A DNA stretch of 39,386 nucleotides from Promethearchaeota archaeon (GCA_019894855.1 JAGXNS010000012.1:1-39386); one strand, 5' to 3'. Numbered from the stretch's first letter, positions 15,998 through 24,176 are shown. Numbers and translations are program-made. Notes: generated by a model not told the origin, from the sequence alone.

Positions 15998-16666
15998 CTA
16001 GGATATAATTCTGTCTTTAATATCTTCGCAATTAATTCGACGACAACCAGGCGTCATGAGACCTAAATTGTAGACGGTATCAATAAAATTGACAATTATA
16101 TGAGAAGTCGCTCCAAATATAATATATTTTTTATTTTCTGGAGAGAAATAATTATATTTACCGACACCAATTAGGTCGCCTTTGAGTTCATATGTTCTTT
16201 CCCGGAATTTTTTTTTATCTGCAAAAAATGTGATAGGGATCTTAACAATTTCATTTACTTCGCTATCTTGTTTTACCATTTTTGTATCCTGGCTAATAGA
16301 GGCAACAAACGCAGTTATAACAAAACCTTTAGGTGTAAGGTGATCGTCAATACAACCTAAGATGCTAACCTCACTTTTGGGGATTCCAAGTTCTTCGTCT
16401 AGTTCTCGTAAGGCTGTATCTAGATAAGAGGCGTCTAATGTTTGATCGAATTTTCCTCCAGGAAACGACATCTCACCTGAATGTTTATCTGTAGTGCTTT
16501 TAGTTCTTCGAATTAAAACTAAATCGTATGGTTTATTGTTGTAGGGGATAATCAGAAATATAATAGCGGAATTAACAAAATGCTCGTGGGACATAGCTAG
16601 GCGATCAGGAGAATCAAAATTTTTCAATTTCGTTCTTATCAGTTTTTCGTTAAAAATAAATTCCAT
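15998..16666 (-). CDS. Nudix hydrolase, CoA-pyrophosphatase type (copy 1)
   Basis: This 222-residue protein has the NuCoA signature just before the Nudix box (LIRRTKSTTDKHSGEMSFPG, about 54-73) and the box itself ending LRELDEELGI (about 89-98). The combination defines the subfamily that hydrolyses CoA or acyl-CoA to 3',5'-ADP and phosphopantetheine. The C-terminal part includes IFGATSHIIVNFIDTVY (about 180-196), a pattern also seen in the adjacent gene. It lies 33 bases downstream of its paralogue on the same strand. Substrate beyond the CoA family cannot be read from sequence. Confidence 0.85.
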   Translation of the reverse strand: MEFIFNEKLIRTKLKNFDSPDRLAMSHEHFVNSAIIFLIIPYNNKPYDLVLIRRTKSTTDKHSGEMSFPGGKFDQTLDASYLDTALRELDEELGIPKSEVSILGCIDDHLTPKGFVITAFVASISQDTKMVKQDSEVNEIVKIPITFFADKKKFRERTYELKGDLIGVGKYNYFSPENKKYIIFGATSHIIVNFIDTVYNLGLMTPGCRRINCEDIKDRIIS

Positions 16667-16699
16667 CGTTAAACGCTCTTCACATATGTGGTTAATTTA

Positions 16700-17404
16700 T
16701 TAAAACTTTTTAGTAATATTGTCCCGGTATTTTATGTATTCTTTCAAATCTTTGATTTTTTCTAGCTTAAATCGCTTAAGTCCTAAACTCGATAGAGTAA
16801 ATCCGTATATGGTTTCAATAAAAGTCACGATCATATAGGCAGTAGCTCCCCATACTGTATATTTTTGACCGTTGTCTTTATCTAAGTAATTAAAATAAAA
16901 AACAGGAAACTTATTACCATCTACCTCAATAGCTTGTTCTCGAAATCGAGTTTTGCTTGTGAAAAACTCTATAGGAATTTTCAATATTCTTTGAACTTCT
17001 CTTTCTTCTCTTATTAGCTGTTGATTTTTATCAATAATCGCCACAAAAGGCGTAATAATATACTTGGTCATGGTTGGAAAGTCGTCAAGACACCCAATAA
17101 TCTTTATGCTTTCCCTATTTACTCCAATTTCTTCTCCAGTTTCTCGTAGTGCGGTATCTTTCAATGTTTTATCTTTGTCTTCTTCAAATTTACCTCCAGG
17201 AAATGACATTTCACCCCTATGTCTTGTTCCCAAGTTTGAACGATGAATGAGAACTAAGTCGTAAGGTTTGTTTTCGTAAGGAATTATTGAAAAAAGAACG
17301 GCTGATCGTGTAAAAAAATCATCTTTTAGTGAAATGCGTGAAGGCGAATCGCATTCAAAAAGTTTATTCTTGATAAGAGCTTCGTTGAAAATTAAAGAAT
17401 CCAT
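16700..17404 (-). CDS. Nudix hydrolase, CoA-pyrophosphatase type (copy 2)
   Basis: The 234-residue product is a close paralogue of the next gene: shared N-terminal FNEALIKNKLFECDSPSRIS versus FNEKLIRTKLKNFDSPDRLA, shared NuCoA motif (HRGEMSFPGGKFEEDKD) and Nudix box ending LRETGEEIGV, and shared WGATAYMIVTFIETIYG. The pair therefore arose by tandem duplication. The C-terminus is longer and more lysine-rich than in copy 1. It probably acts in turnover of CoA or oxidised acyl-CoA species; the divergence in box residues may mean the two copies differ in substrate. Confidence 0.85.
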   Translation of the reverse strand: MDSLIFNEALIKNKLFECDSPSRISLKDDFFTRSAVLFSIIPYENKPYDLVLIHRSNLGTRHRGEMSFPGGKFEEDKDKTLKDTALRETGEEIGVNRESIKIIGCLDDFPTMTKYIITPFVAIIDKNQQLIREEREVQRILKIPIEFFTSKTRFREQAIEVDGNKFPVFYFNYLDKDNGQKYTVWGATAYMIVTFIETIYGFTLSSLGLKRFKLEKIKDLKEYIKYRDNITKKF

Positions 17405-17488
17405 TTGTTTTAGGAAAAAATTTAAGATGGTAAATATTTTATGATTATAATATTCATTCCTAATAAAACATTTAGTAAGTGGTTAAAA

Positions 17489-17791
17489 ATGAAGCTGCCT
17501 AAAGAACTTAGAGAAAAAAGTGACTTAAGCGCTACCGCAAGCAAATCTAAAAATTGTTCTATCAAAGATTGTAAAGAAATTGCGATAAGATCTCTATCGG
17601 AAAATAAATGGAAGTCGTATGTAGAGAAGGCGCAATTAATATACATAGAGAACAAGCAACACAAAATATATCTTTGTAAATTACATTATAAAGACGCTAA
17701 TAGGTATAGAAAATCCCAAGAAAAAAGATTTCAAAAGAAAGGATTTTTAGAGAATTCTGTGGGGTCAGCGAAGGGAAAACGCTGGGATTAA
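17489..17791 (+). CDS. Small basic protein with a possible zinc site
   Basis: I do not recognise this family. The product is 100 residues if started at the ATG at 17489 (MKLPKELREKSDLS), which I prefer because an earlier in-frame ATG at 17441 adds an unlikely hydrophobic stretch and would crowd the divergent promoter of the Nudix gene ending at 17404. A pattern of NCSIKDCKEIAIRSL in the middle and LCKLHYKDANRYRK later gives Cys-x4-Cys and Cys-x2-His pairs that could bind zinc. The C-terminal third is very rich in Lys and Arg (KSQEKRFQKKG), suggesting contact with nucleic acid or ribosome. Function unknown. Confidence 0.6.
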   Translation: MKLPKELREKSDLSATASKSKNCSIKDCKEIAIRSLSENKWKSYVEKAQLIYIENKQHKIYLCKLHYKDANRYRKSQEKRFQKKGFLENSVGSAKGKRWD

Positions 17792-17807
17792 CTTTTTTTA
17801 TAGCCAA

Positions 17808-17933
17808 TCAAGGAAGAAAATTCATCTGATCGTAAAGGGAATTAATTATAAGATACTCTCCGTTCATTAACCCTATACTCAGCAAGGAGATAGCGATTAA
17901 AAATATTATTAAACCTATTATTTTTTTTCTCAT
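17808..17933 (-). CDS. Possible 41-residue single-pass membrane protein
   Basis: A short minus-strand frame starts MRKKIIGLIIFLIAISLLSI and continues GLMNGEYLIINSLYDQMNFLP before TGA. The positively charged start followed by about 18 hydrophobic residues is a typical membrane anchor. It sits 50 bases downstream of the zinc-ribbon/coiled-coil gene (17984-18859), with which it could be co-transcribed. There is no Shine-Dalgarno and I know no homologue, so this is a tentative call. Confidence 0.35.
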   Translation of the reverse strand: MRKKIIGLIIFLIAISLLSIGLMNGEYLIINSLYDQMNFLP

Positions 17934-17983
17934 AATAATCAGATGTAATAATATTCCAACTAAATTAAAAATTTAGGTTTGGA

Positions 17984-18859
17984 TTACTTCGTAAGATCTT
18001 CTAATGTCTTGATCTTTACGTCGATCTTTTTAACTTTTATCTCAAATTCCTTGTTTTTTGCGTCGTAAGCTTCATCGGATATTTCTTTTGCTGAAAATCT
18101 TCCTTTGTTAAGATTTTTTTCCGACTGAATCTCAACTTTTTCCATTTTTAGCTCTTTAATCCAAAGCTTCATACCTACTATTAAATCGTTTCTCTCAGAT
18201 TCGAGATTTGCTTTTTCTTCTTTATACTTTTCTCGTAATTTATCAAACGAATCTTTATCCACTTTAAGGAGTTTAAATTCCTTTGAGATGTTCTTTAATT
18301 GATAAATTTTCTTGTCTATATCGTTTTGAATTCTCTGAACTATGAAGGGTTTGTCCATTTTTGCCTCTAATTCGCTCTCTTTCTGTTTTAGCTCTGATAT
18401 TAAAGTCTTAATGGCAGTAACTTTTATGTTAATCGATTTATTATATTCTTCATCTACATCATATCTGGGATCTTTTATTTCTTTTTGAATTTCCTTTAGT
18501 TTGTCGACTAATATTTCTTTATTTAATTTGATATCGTTGTACTCAATGTTTAAAATCATCTGTTCTTTTACTTCAAACGGGAGAGGTTTCTCAATCTGAA
18601 CCGCCTCGCCTTTTTTACCCTTTTTCTTCTTCGATTTTTTATCCGGTTTTTCAGATGAATTTTGGTCGTCATCATATGCAAAACTTTCTTCTATGATTTT
18701 TTCTTTGGGTGTTTTCTTATCCTTAATGAAATCTTTAGCTTTTTCAACTCCAGTTTTTTCTGATTTTTTAACACCTGCTAACACGGGTTTCCCACAGATA
18801 ATACAAAATTTATCCTCATTTTTTAGAGGATTTCCACAATAGACGCAATATTTTGCCAT
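17984..18859 (-). CDS. Zinc-ribbon protein with long coiled coil
   Basis: The N-terminus is a double zinc ribbon (YCVYCGNPL and FCIICGKPV, residues 4-25). A low-complexity basic stretch follows (KPDKKSKKKKGKKGEA, about 72-87), then 190 residues of charged coiled coil. There is no membrane segment. Zinc-ribbon plus coiled-coil proteins are abundant in Asgard archaea and usually lack assigned functions; some act as adaptors. It is divergent from EFSec, with about 210 bases between the start codons, so the two may share a regulatory region. Confidence 0.75.
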   Translation of the reverse strand: MAKYCVYCGNPLKNEDKFCIICGKPVLAGVKKSEKTGVEKAKDFIKDKKTPKEKIIEESFAYDDDQNSSEKPDKKSKKKKGKKGEAVQIEKPLPFEVKEQMILNIEYNDIKLNKEILVDKLKEIQKEIKDPRYDVDEEYNKSINIKVTAIKTLISELKQKESELEAKMDKPFIVQRIQNDIDKKIYQLKNISKEFKLLKVDKDSFDKLREKYKEEKANLESERNDLIVGMKLWIKELKMEKVEIQSEKNLNKGRFSAKEISDEAYDAKNKEFEIKVKKIDVKIKTLEDLTK

Positions 18860-19070
18860 AAACCACTCACTTTTCGGTATGTATTAAAACAAGATATAAT
18901 AAAAAGATATTACATTTGTAATTAAATTTTATTGGAGTCCAATAATTAAAATCGATTCTAGCTTTAAAATTACAGATTTGTCTTTTAGTATTTTTTATAT
19001 TAAAAAATATTAACTTTAAATGACTATTAAATCACATCATAGATTTATTTGGTTTTTACTTGTTGTTCAT

Positions 19071-20504
19071 ATGCCAGAAATTGAGAAGAAAGTGCCTATT
19101 CACTTGGGTTTGTATGGGCACATAGATTCAGGAAAAACCGCCGTCGCTTCTGTGTTAAGCGAAATAATTTCAACTGCAGGAATTGATGCACATCCTCAGA
19201 GTAAAGAAAGGGGAATTACTATAGACCTGGGATTTACCAGTTTCATTTTAGATAATTATTTAATAACTTTAGTCGATGGACCAGGACACGCAGATCTAAT
19301 AAAGATATCCGCAGCTTCCGTAGAAATAATAGACTGTGCTTTATTAGTGATTGATATCAATAAAGGTCCTCAGATTCAAACTGGAGAACATCTTATTATG
19401 GTTGATTCACTCAACATAAAAGATGTTATCGTTGTACTAAATAAAACCGATCTGTTCAAGGGAAATATTGATAATGAAGTTGAAAAAATAAGAAATTTTT
19501 TTAAATCTACTTCTTTTGGCTCAGAAATACCTATTTATACCGTTTCAGCTAAAGAACAGAGTGGATTTGAGGATTTAAAGCGGGGAATATTAGAGAAAAT
19601 CAAGAAATTAAACATTAACAGGGACTATGAGGGTAGCGTAATTATCCCAATAGATCATCATTTTTCGATAAAGGGACGAGGAGCGATAATAACGGGGACA
19701 ATACTAAAAGGGAAATTGAATATTAATCAGAATTTAGATGTTATCCCAGTAAACACATCAGGTAGGGTGAAATCTATTCAAATTTTTCACCATGAAGTTG
19801 GATCTGCAAAAGCAGGAGATAGGGTTGGGATTAATTTAAAAGGCTTAGACATCAAAAAAGTATATCGCGGTTGTTATGCTACAAATAATAAAAATTCGTT
19901 CGAGTTGGGAGATTTAATTGAAATTCAAGTGAATCAGAATAACCTATTTAAACCTATTACCAAATTTGGAACCCAAGTTCATGTAACAGTAGGGATGTTT
20001 ACATTAACGGGATATCTGTTTCCTTATTATGAAGATAAACAAAAAAAGATTCAACTAGAGAGAACTGGAGATTTAAAAAAATACTATGCCTATCTATGGT
20101 TAACTGAGAAGATTTTCTTTAATAAAGATCGATCAACATTGTTAATTAGCAGATTTGACCTTCCACCAACAACTTTAAGGATACTTGGGGCTGCTGAATT
20201 GATTAAAATTCTCCATAAACCTCCTATTTTATACAAATACAAATTGAAAAAAGGATTCGTTCAAAATTCAGAACACCCCCAAGGGGTCGTTTGCCGTGGT
20301 TTAGCGCAAAGTATTGAGGGAGCAAAAAAATTAATAAGTCGAAAATTGGAACCCCCGTTTTCTAAAATTATTGATACATTTGGAACTAAAGGTTTAGTGA
20401 TCGTAACAATTGAAGATAAAAGCAAAACAGTAGAAAATGGGGACACAGTTACTCTAAAAGAATTAAGGAGTTTTACACTGAAATCTAAAAAAGATTTAAT
20501 TTAA
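19071..20504 (+). CDS. selB: Selenocysteine-specific elongation factor EFSec (SelB)
   Basis: EFSec is a GTPase that carries Sec-tRNA-Sec to UGA codons marked by a SECIS element. G1 is YGHIDSGKTA, the switch region KERGITIDLGF is the form diagnostic for SelB rather than EF1A (which has ERGVTIDxxH), then DGPGHADLI (G3), NKTD (G4) and SAK (G5). Domains 2 and 3 follow, then a short C-terminal domain IV with no winged helices, as in archaea and eukaryotes. I start at the ATG at 19071 (MPEIEKKVPIHLGLYGHID); an upstream ATG at 19020 would add a hydrophobic 17-residue tail. The Roadblock gene follows 40 bases later. Confidence 0.95.
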   Translation: MPEIEKKVPIHLGLYGHIDSGKTAVASVLSEIISTAGIDAHPQSKERGITIDLGFTSFILDNYLITLVDGPGHADLIKISAASVEIIDCALLVIDINKGPQIQTGEHLIMVDSLNIKDVIVVLNKTDLFKGNIDNEVEKIRNFFKSTSFGSEIPIYTVSAKEQSGFEDLKRGILEKIKKLNINRDYEGSVIIPIDHHFSIKGRGAIITGTILKGKLNINQNLDVIPVNTSGRVKSIQIFHHEVGSAKAGDRVGINLKGLDIKKVYRGCYATNNKNSFELGDLIEIQVNQNNLFKPITKFGTQVHVTVGMFTLTGYLFPYYEDKQKKIQLERTGDLKKYYAYLWLTEKIFFNKDRSTLLISRFDLPPTTLRILGAAELIKILHKPPILYKYKLKKGFVQNSEHPQGVVCRGLAQSIEGAKKLISRKLEPPFSKIIDTFGTKGLVIVTIEDKSKTVENGDTVTLKELRSFTLKSKKDLI

Positions 20505-20544
20505 ATGTGCTAAATTAATTAATAATATTAATTGAGGAGAAAAA

Positions 20545-20982
20545 ATGGAAAAAATTCAAAAATCGGAAATTAACATCGATCGTGAATTATTAGCTGAGAT
20601 AATGCGCAGTTTAGAACAATTAGAAAGTTCTACAGACTTGGAGGGAAGCGCAATTGTCTCAAAAACGGGATTAAGAATAGCTAGCTCTGAAACTGCTGAT
20701 ATTGTAGCAGACATTTATAGTGCGAGTCCTGCTACTTTAATTTCATTAGGAGAAAAAATCAGTACTGGCTTGGGTCAAGGAGAACTACGAGAAATTGTGA
20801 TTAGGGGAGTAAAAGGTTACACTATTATATTAGTTGGTGATACAGATAATAATTTCATGTTATTTACTAATTGTAGTAAGGGTTATAAATTGGGCTACTA
20901 CTTCCATAAAATACGTAAATCCTTTAGAGAAATGGAACCTGTTCTAAAGCGGATTGAAACGAAAGAATTGCAAACATCGTGA
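20545..20982 (+). CDS. Roadblock/LC7-domain protein
   Basis: The 145-residue protein fits the Roadblock/LC7 fold: a first helix (ELLAEIMRSLEQLESS), strand pair LEGSAIVSKTGLRIAS, a central helix (ADIYSASPATLISLGEKIST), then two strands REIVIRGVKGYTIILVG and NNFMLFTNC and a closing helix (KLGYYFHKIRKSFREME). Asgard archaea carry many such proteins; in eukaryotes and bacteria the fold regulates small GTPases such as Rag and MglA. It has GAGGAG 6 bases before ATG and follows EFSec closely on the same strand, so co-transcription is likely, although a functional link is not established. Confidence 0.85.
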   Translation: MEKIQKSEINIDRELLAEIMRSLEQLESSTDLEGSAIVSKTGLRIASSETADIVADIYSASPATLISLGEKISTGLGQGELREIVIRGVKGYTIILVGDTDNNFMLFTNCSKGYKLGYYFHKIRKSFREMEPVLKRIETKELQTS

Positions 20983-21012
20983 TTTTGTTTAGAAGATTTA
21001 AAATCTTGTTTT

Positions 21013-21435
21013 TTATACATGCTTCCATTTAACAGTATCGTTATCTAGCAAATTGAAATAATTCGCAGCTATATTTGAGAGAGGTTCATTATTAACTGTG
21101 TATATCCAATTAGGAACACTATTTATTTCTGTTACATATATTAACAAACCATAATTTTGAATAGTAATTTCGCAACAATTTAGGAGAAGGAGATACACTG
21201 TAGTTTGATAATTAGTCAAACTAACATTTTCAAATTTCTCATTCGTTTGTACTCCAGAATAATCAATAATTAAGGTAATATTATCAACGCTATATTGCTT
21301 CACAGCTCTTTCTTCCTCGTTTTGAATGATAGGAGATTGCGGATTATTGAGGAGGAGTGAATTAAAAATAAATAGTAAACTAAAGCAAGAAACACCAAGA
21401 AATACCAATAAAATATATTTATTCCTTTTCTCCAT
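21013..21435 (-). CDS. Small membrane-anchored extracellular protein
   Basis: Unrecognised 140-residue protein with a Lys/Arg start (MEKRNKYILL), a hydrophobic anchor at about residues 8-27 (LLVFLGVSCFSLLFIFNSLL) and a polar exterior rich in Asn and Thr. It is probably tethered outside the membrane. A pair of adjacent cysteines occurs at LLNCCEITIQNYG. The next gene upstream (21484-22290) is also an exported protein on the same strand 48 bases away, so the two may act together at the cell surface. Confidence 0.65.
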   Translation of the reverse strand: MEKRNKYILLVFLGVSCFSLLFIFNSLLLNNPQSPIIQNEEERAVKQYSVDNITLIIDYSGVQTNEKFENVSLTNYQTTVYLLLLNCCEITIQNYGLLIYVTEINSVPNWIYTVNNEPLSNIAANYFNLLDNDTVKWKHV

Positions 21436-21483
21436 CTTTCAAAATAAAAATAATTTAAAAAAAGTAATTTGTTATTGTGTAAT

Positions 21484-22290
21484 TTAATTTTTGCTTTTTT
21501 GCTTTTTTTTTGTATTTAGGATTAAGAGTATTGCTGTAATACTAAGAGTAGTGAATGTGATTATTGACGTGTATGAAGGAATTATTTGGGGTTCAGTTTT
21601 TAAGGTTGGGAGATTAATTAATGTCATCTCAAGGTTATAATTTCCTACAGAAATATTTGTATAAATTAATAGTCCTGAAATCTTATCGTAAATAGATTTG
21701 GTTTTCTGAAGGAATCCTACTTCTTGGCGAAAATCAAAGGAAATGTTATTTTGAGTCTCTTCAATGATAACGGTTGCATTCCACCATGGAGGTTCATCTT
21801 GTGCTAACGCTTGCTGTTTTAAGAAAGTAAAATTATTGTTTGGAATTAAAAATCCCGACTTAAAATAATTGTATCCAAGAGCCAAATTCATATCAGCCTC
21901 TCCATTTGAAATATTGTAAAACGTAGTATTTGTAACAAGAACGCCTAGTTGGTTTTCCTTGAACTCTATATTCATGTATGGTATAGGGCTTTCGAAAAGA
22001 TTATAATCATCGTAAGGATCTTTATCGTAAAATCCCGTGAAATTAACTAAAATTTGACCTCCTGGAGTTGTATTGGCGAATCCTCTTGGTGGAGCAACCC
22101 AATTTAATTCTCTCCATTCAAGTGATTTACTAGTATTAAATGATGTAACATTATATACATAAATTTCGCCGAGATCCAATTGATCATTAAAATTATCGGG
22201 CGTTAAAGGAGAAGAAGTCACTGAAATTTTAAAAGTGCAGAAAACCAGCATCACAACAAAAAATCCAAAATACAGCTTCTTATTATTCAT
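21484..22290 (-). CDS. Exported protein with signal peptide and C-terminal membrane anchor
   Basis: The 268-residue product starts with a signal peptide (KKLYFGFFVVMLVFCTFKIS), has a beta-rich external part with many Asn-x-Ser/Thr sites (about ten, for example NTTFYNIS), and ends with a membrane segment SIITFTTLSITAILLIL followed by KKKQKSKN. This tripartite tail (short polar, hydrophobic, basic) is like archaeal C-terminal sorting tails found on Lokiarchaeal surface proteins. The function is unknown. It is divergently placed from the ECF-S-like gene; palindromic half-sites lie between them. Confidence 0.7.
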   Translation of the reverse strand: MNNKKLYFGFFVVMLVFCTFKISVTSSPLTPDNFNDQLDLGEIYVYNVTSFNTSKSLEWRELNWVAPPRGFANTTPGGQILVNFTGFYDKDPYDDYNLFESPIPYMNIEFKENQLGVLVTNTTFYNISNGEADMNLALGYNYFKSGFLIPNNNFTFLKQQALAQDEPPWWNATVIIEETQNNISFDFRQEVGFLQKTKSIYDKISGLLIYTNISVGNYNLEMTLINLPTLKTEPQIIPSYTSIITFTTLSITAILLILNTKKKQKSKN

Positions 22291-22324
22291 AGAATCTATC
22301 TTTTTTTTTAATTAGGTAACTTAT

Positions 22325-22355
22325 CCTATAATTATATAGGTTAAGTTTCCTATAT
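22325..22355. promoter_or_regulatory. Cluster of CCTATA/TATAGG half-sites between divergent genes
   Basis: In the 137 bases between the divergent starts at 22290 and 22428, CCTATA (22325-22330) and TATAGG (22335-22340) form an inverted repeat, and a third half-site, CCTATA, follows from 22349, inverted to the TATAGG arm 8 bases earlier. The last one merges into a TATA-like run. This could be an operator overlapping the promoters of both genes, or simply two opposed TATA boxes. Confidence 0.35.
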
Positions 22356-22427
22356 ATTTAAAAATTGTGAAAAATTATGATATTTACCTTTTAGAGTTCT
22401 AAATAATTCAGCTGAAAACTTAAAACT

Positions 22428-23090
22428 ATGAGTATTAAAAAAGAAACAACCGTAGATCCTTTAAACGCTCAAATTTCCAAAACGGATGATAGAGAGATAT
22501 TGAAATCTGAAAGAGTGAATAGTTCAGTTTGGTTAGAAAGAAAATCTTTTCGGATTTCGCTTACAGCCACGTTTACAGCCTTGTCAATTGTTTTGGGATA
22601 TGCAATGGCATACATTCCCAATATTGAAGTTTTTACTTTGATGATCTTCTTATCAGGTTTTATTATGAGCAAAAAAGAAGGAGCAATAATTGGATTATTG
22701 AGTGCGTCTATATTTACTTTCTTTAACCCATTAGGGCCTTCTCCCCCTCCACTTTTTATTTATCAACTGATACATTATTCTTTAACCGGAATATCTGGTG
22801 GTTTGACAAAAAATTTTATGCTAAATAGAAAATTCTTTCAACCGAAAGAAGATTTATATGTGTACCAAGTAATGGTTATATTTGGTGTTATTGGAGGGAT
22901 TCTTACATTTTTGTTCGATATTTTGAGCACTTTGTTCGGTGGATTTACTGTATCTACTACAATAGATTATTTTATCGCATCATATTTATTCGGAATAGTT
23001 TTTACTACGGTTCACTTAATAGGAAATATATTGGTGTTTGTATTTCTCCTACCAGGATTAATTCAATTAATATTGAAACTAGTGAATTAG
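22428..23090 (+). CDS. ECF-transporter S-component-like membrane protein
   Basis: The 220-residue protein has a soluble 40-residue N-terminal stretch followed by about six membrane segments. The pattern SLTATFTALSIVLGYAMAYI, then FTLMIFLSGFIMSKKEGAII and GLLSASIFTFFNPLG is typical of the substrate-binding S subunits of energy-coupling-factor vitamin transporters. S components can work with EcfAAT modules encoded elsewhere; none is in this window. The cargo cannot be told from sequence. The charged N-terminal extension is unusual for the family. Confidence 0.65.
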   Translation: MSIKKETTVDPLNAQISKTDDREILKSERVNSSVWLERKSFRISLTATFTALSIVLGYAMAYIPNIEVFTLMIFLSGFIMSKKEGAIIGLLSASIFTFFNPLGPSPPPLFIYQLIHYSLTGISGGLTKNFMLNRKFFQPKEDLYVYQVMVIFGVIGGILTFLFDILSTLFGGFTVSTTIDYFIASYLFGIVFTTVHLIGNILVFVFLLPGLIQLILKLVN

Positions 23091-23138
23091 ACCACAGAAA
23101 TATAAATAAGAAATAAGTTAAAATTAAAGGTTAAACTA

Positions 23139-23621
23139 TTATTCTGCTGCTACCAGAAGGGTAACTTTGCCACCAGCGGATTCAATTTTCTCGATCGCTC
23201 GTTTAGATGCCTTGTTAACGGTTATATTGATTTTATTATTGATTTCACCGCGACCCAAGATTTTTTGGACATTAAGGTCTTTCAAATTAATCGTATATGT
23301 CGTTCCTGTTTTTGTAGCGATGTTTTTCTGGGTTAAATCTTCAATTGTTAAATCAAGGTCTTTAATATTTAAGGTGTTTACATGGTAAATCCGTCTAATA
23401 TCTTGTGGTCTCTTAAAACCTTTCTTTCCAAAGTCCCAATCAGGATCGGGAAATCCCAATTCTTTTTGCTTTAGATAATAAGATTTTTTACTCTTTTTCC
23501 ATCCGGTTGTTTTACCTTTTCCAGCCCTTTGGCCTGCTTTTCGGTGTTGGCCAACTCTACCATAGCCTTGAGTTCGAGTTCCTCTCATTTTTCGTATTCT
23601 TTTAGGAAATTTTCTCGTCAT
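23139..23621 (-). CDS. rpl15: Ribosomal protein uL15
   Basis: 160 residues, starting with the basic, Gly-rich segment KMRGTRTQGYGRVGQHRKAG, characteristic of archaeal L15/eukaryotic L27a; the C-terminal fold carries ILGRGEINNKINITV and KASKRAIEKIESAGGKV. This is the last gene of the cluster in transcription order. In most archaea secY comes next, but here the neighbour is a convergent membrane-protein gene. Confidence 0.96.
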   Translation of the reverse strand: MTRKFPKRIRKMRGTRTQGYGRVGQHRKAGQRAGKGKTTGWKKSKKSYYLKQKELGFPDPDWDFGKKGFKRPQDIRRIYHVNTLNIKDLDLTIEDLTQKNIATKTGTTYTINLKDLNVQKILGRGEINNKINITVNKASKRAIEKIESAGGKVTLLVAAE

Positions 23622-23639
23622 TTTATTTAACCCTCTTAA

Positions 23640-24176
23640 TTACATCATTTTTTGAAGTATTACGTTTATAAACTGATCTACATAGCCCAGAGTTCCGCCT
23701 TCATTGTAATGTCTTTTAATCGTTCCGCGGTGTCCTTTTCTTGGTGGATGTAACCGAAAAACTGGTTTTATTTTATATACATCTTGAGTTCGATATTTAA
23801 TTTCTCCAGTTAAAAGCGCTTTTGAAAATTCTTTCAAATCTTTGTATTTAGTTAGATTTTTAATATGTTCATCTGTGAGTGGGTTATTTCCTTCAACTTT
23901 TCCTCTGGTTCTTAATAAGCGTAAGAGCGTTTTTTCGTCAATTTCGCCGTAGGCAATATAATCTTTGCACTTATTAAGCATGCCTAAGTAACTCTTTTCA
24001 CCCCATATAAGGACACCATGGTTTACTTTGTGCATTCTTAACATTTTTAAAGAATCCAATATTGTGCGTTTCATTCCTGGCGCGCCCCTTATACGAATTG
24101 CAAAGTGCAACGCTGGGGGTTTCGGAGTTTTAGTTTTTGATTTTTTACTTACAATTACATTATTTTCAGCCATCAT
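23640..24176 (-). CDS. rpl30: Ribosomal protein uL30
   Basis: 178 residues. After a basic tail, FAIRIRGAPGMKRTILDSLK and MLRMHKVNHGVL mark the L30 core, and the archaeal/eukaryotic C-terminal extension ends in HPPRKGHRGTIKRHYNEGG. Two ATG codons in succession begin the frame, so the first residue is uncertain by one. It sits 18 bases upstream of uL15. Confidence 0.96.
   Translation of the reverse strand: MMAENNVIVSKKSKTKTPKPPALHFAIRIRGAPGMKRTILDSLKMLRMHKVNHGVLIWGEKSYLGMLNKCKDYIAYGEIDEKTLLRLLRTRGKVEGNNPLTDEHIKNLTKYKDLKEFSKALLTGEIKYRTQDVYKIKPVFRLHPPRKGHRGTIKRHYNEGGTLGYVDQFINVILQKMM

Noticed and set aside
20983-21060. Read-through of the UGA ending the Roadblock gene as a selenocysteine codon
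   Set aside because: The downstream frame gives a short, hydrophobic, unconvincing extension; the fold is complete before the stop, and no SECIS-like hairpin was seen.
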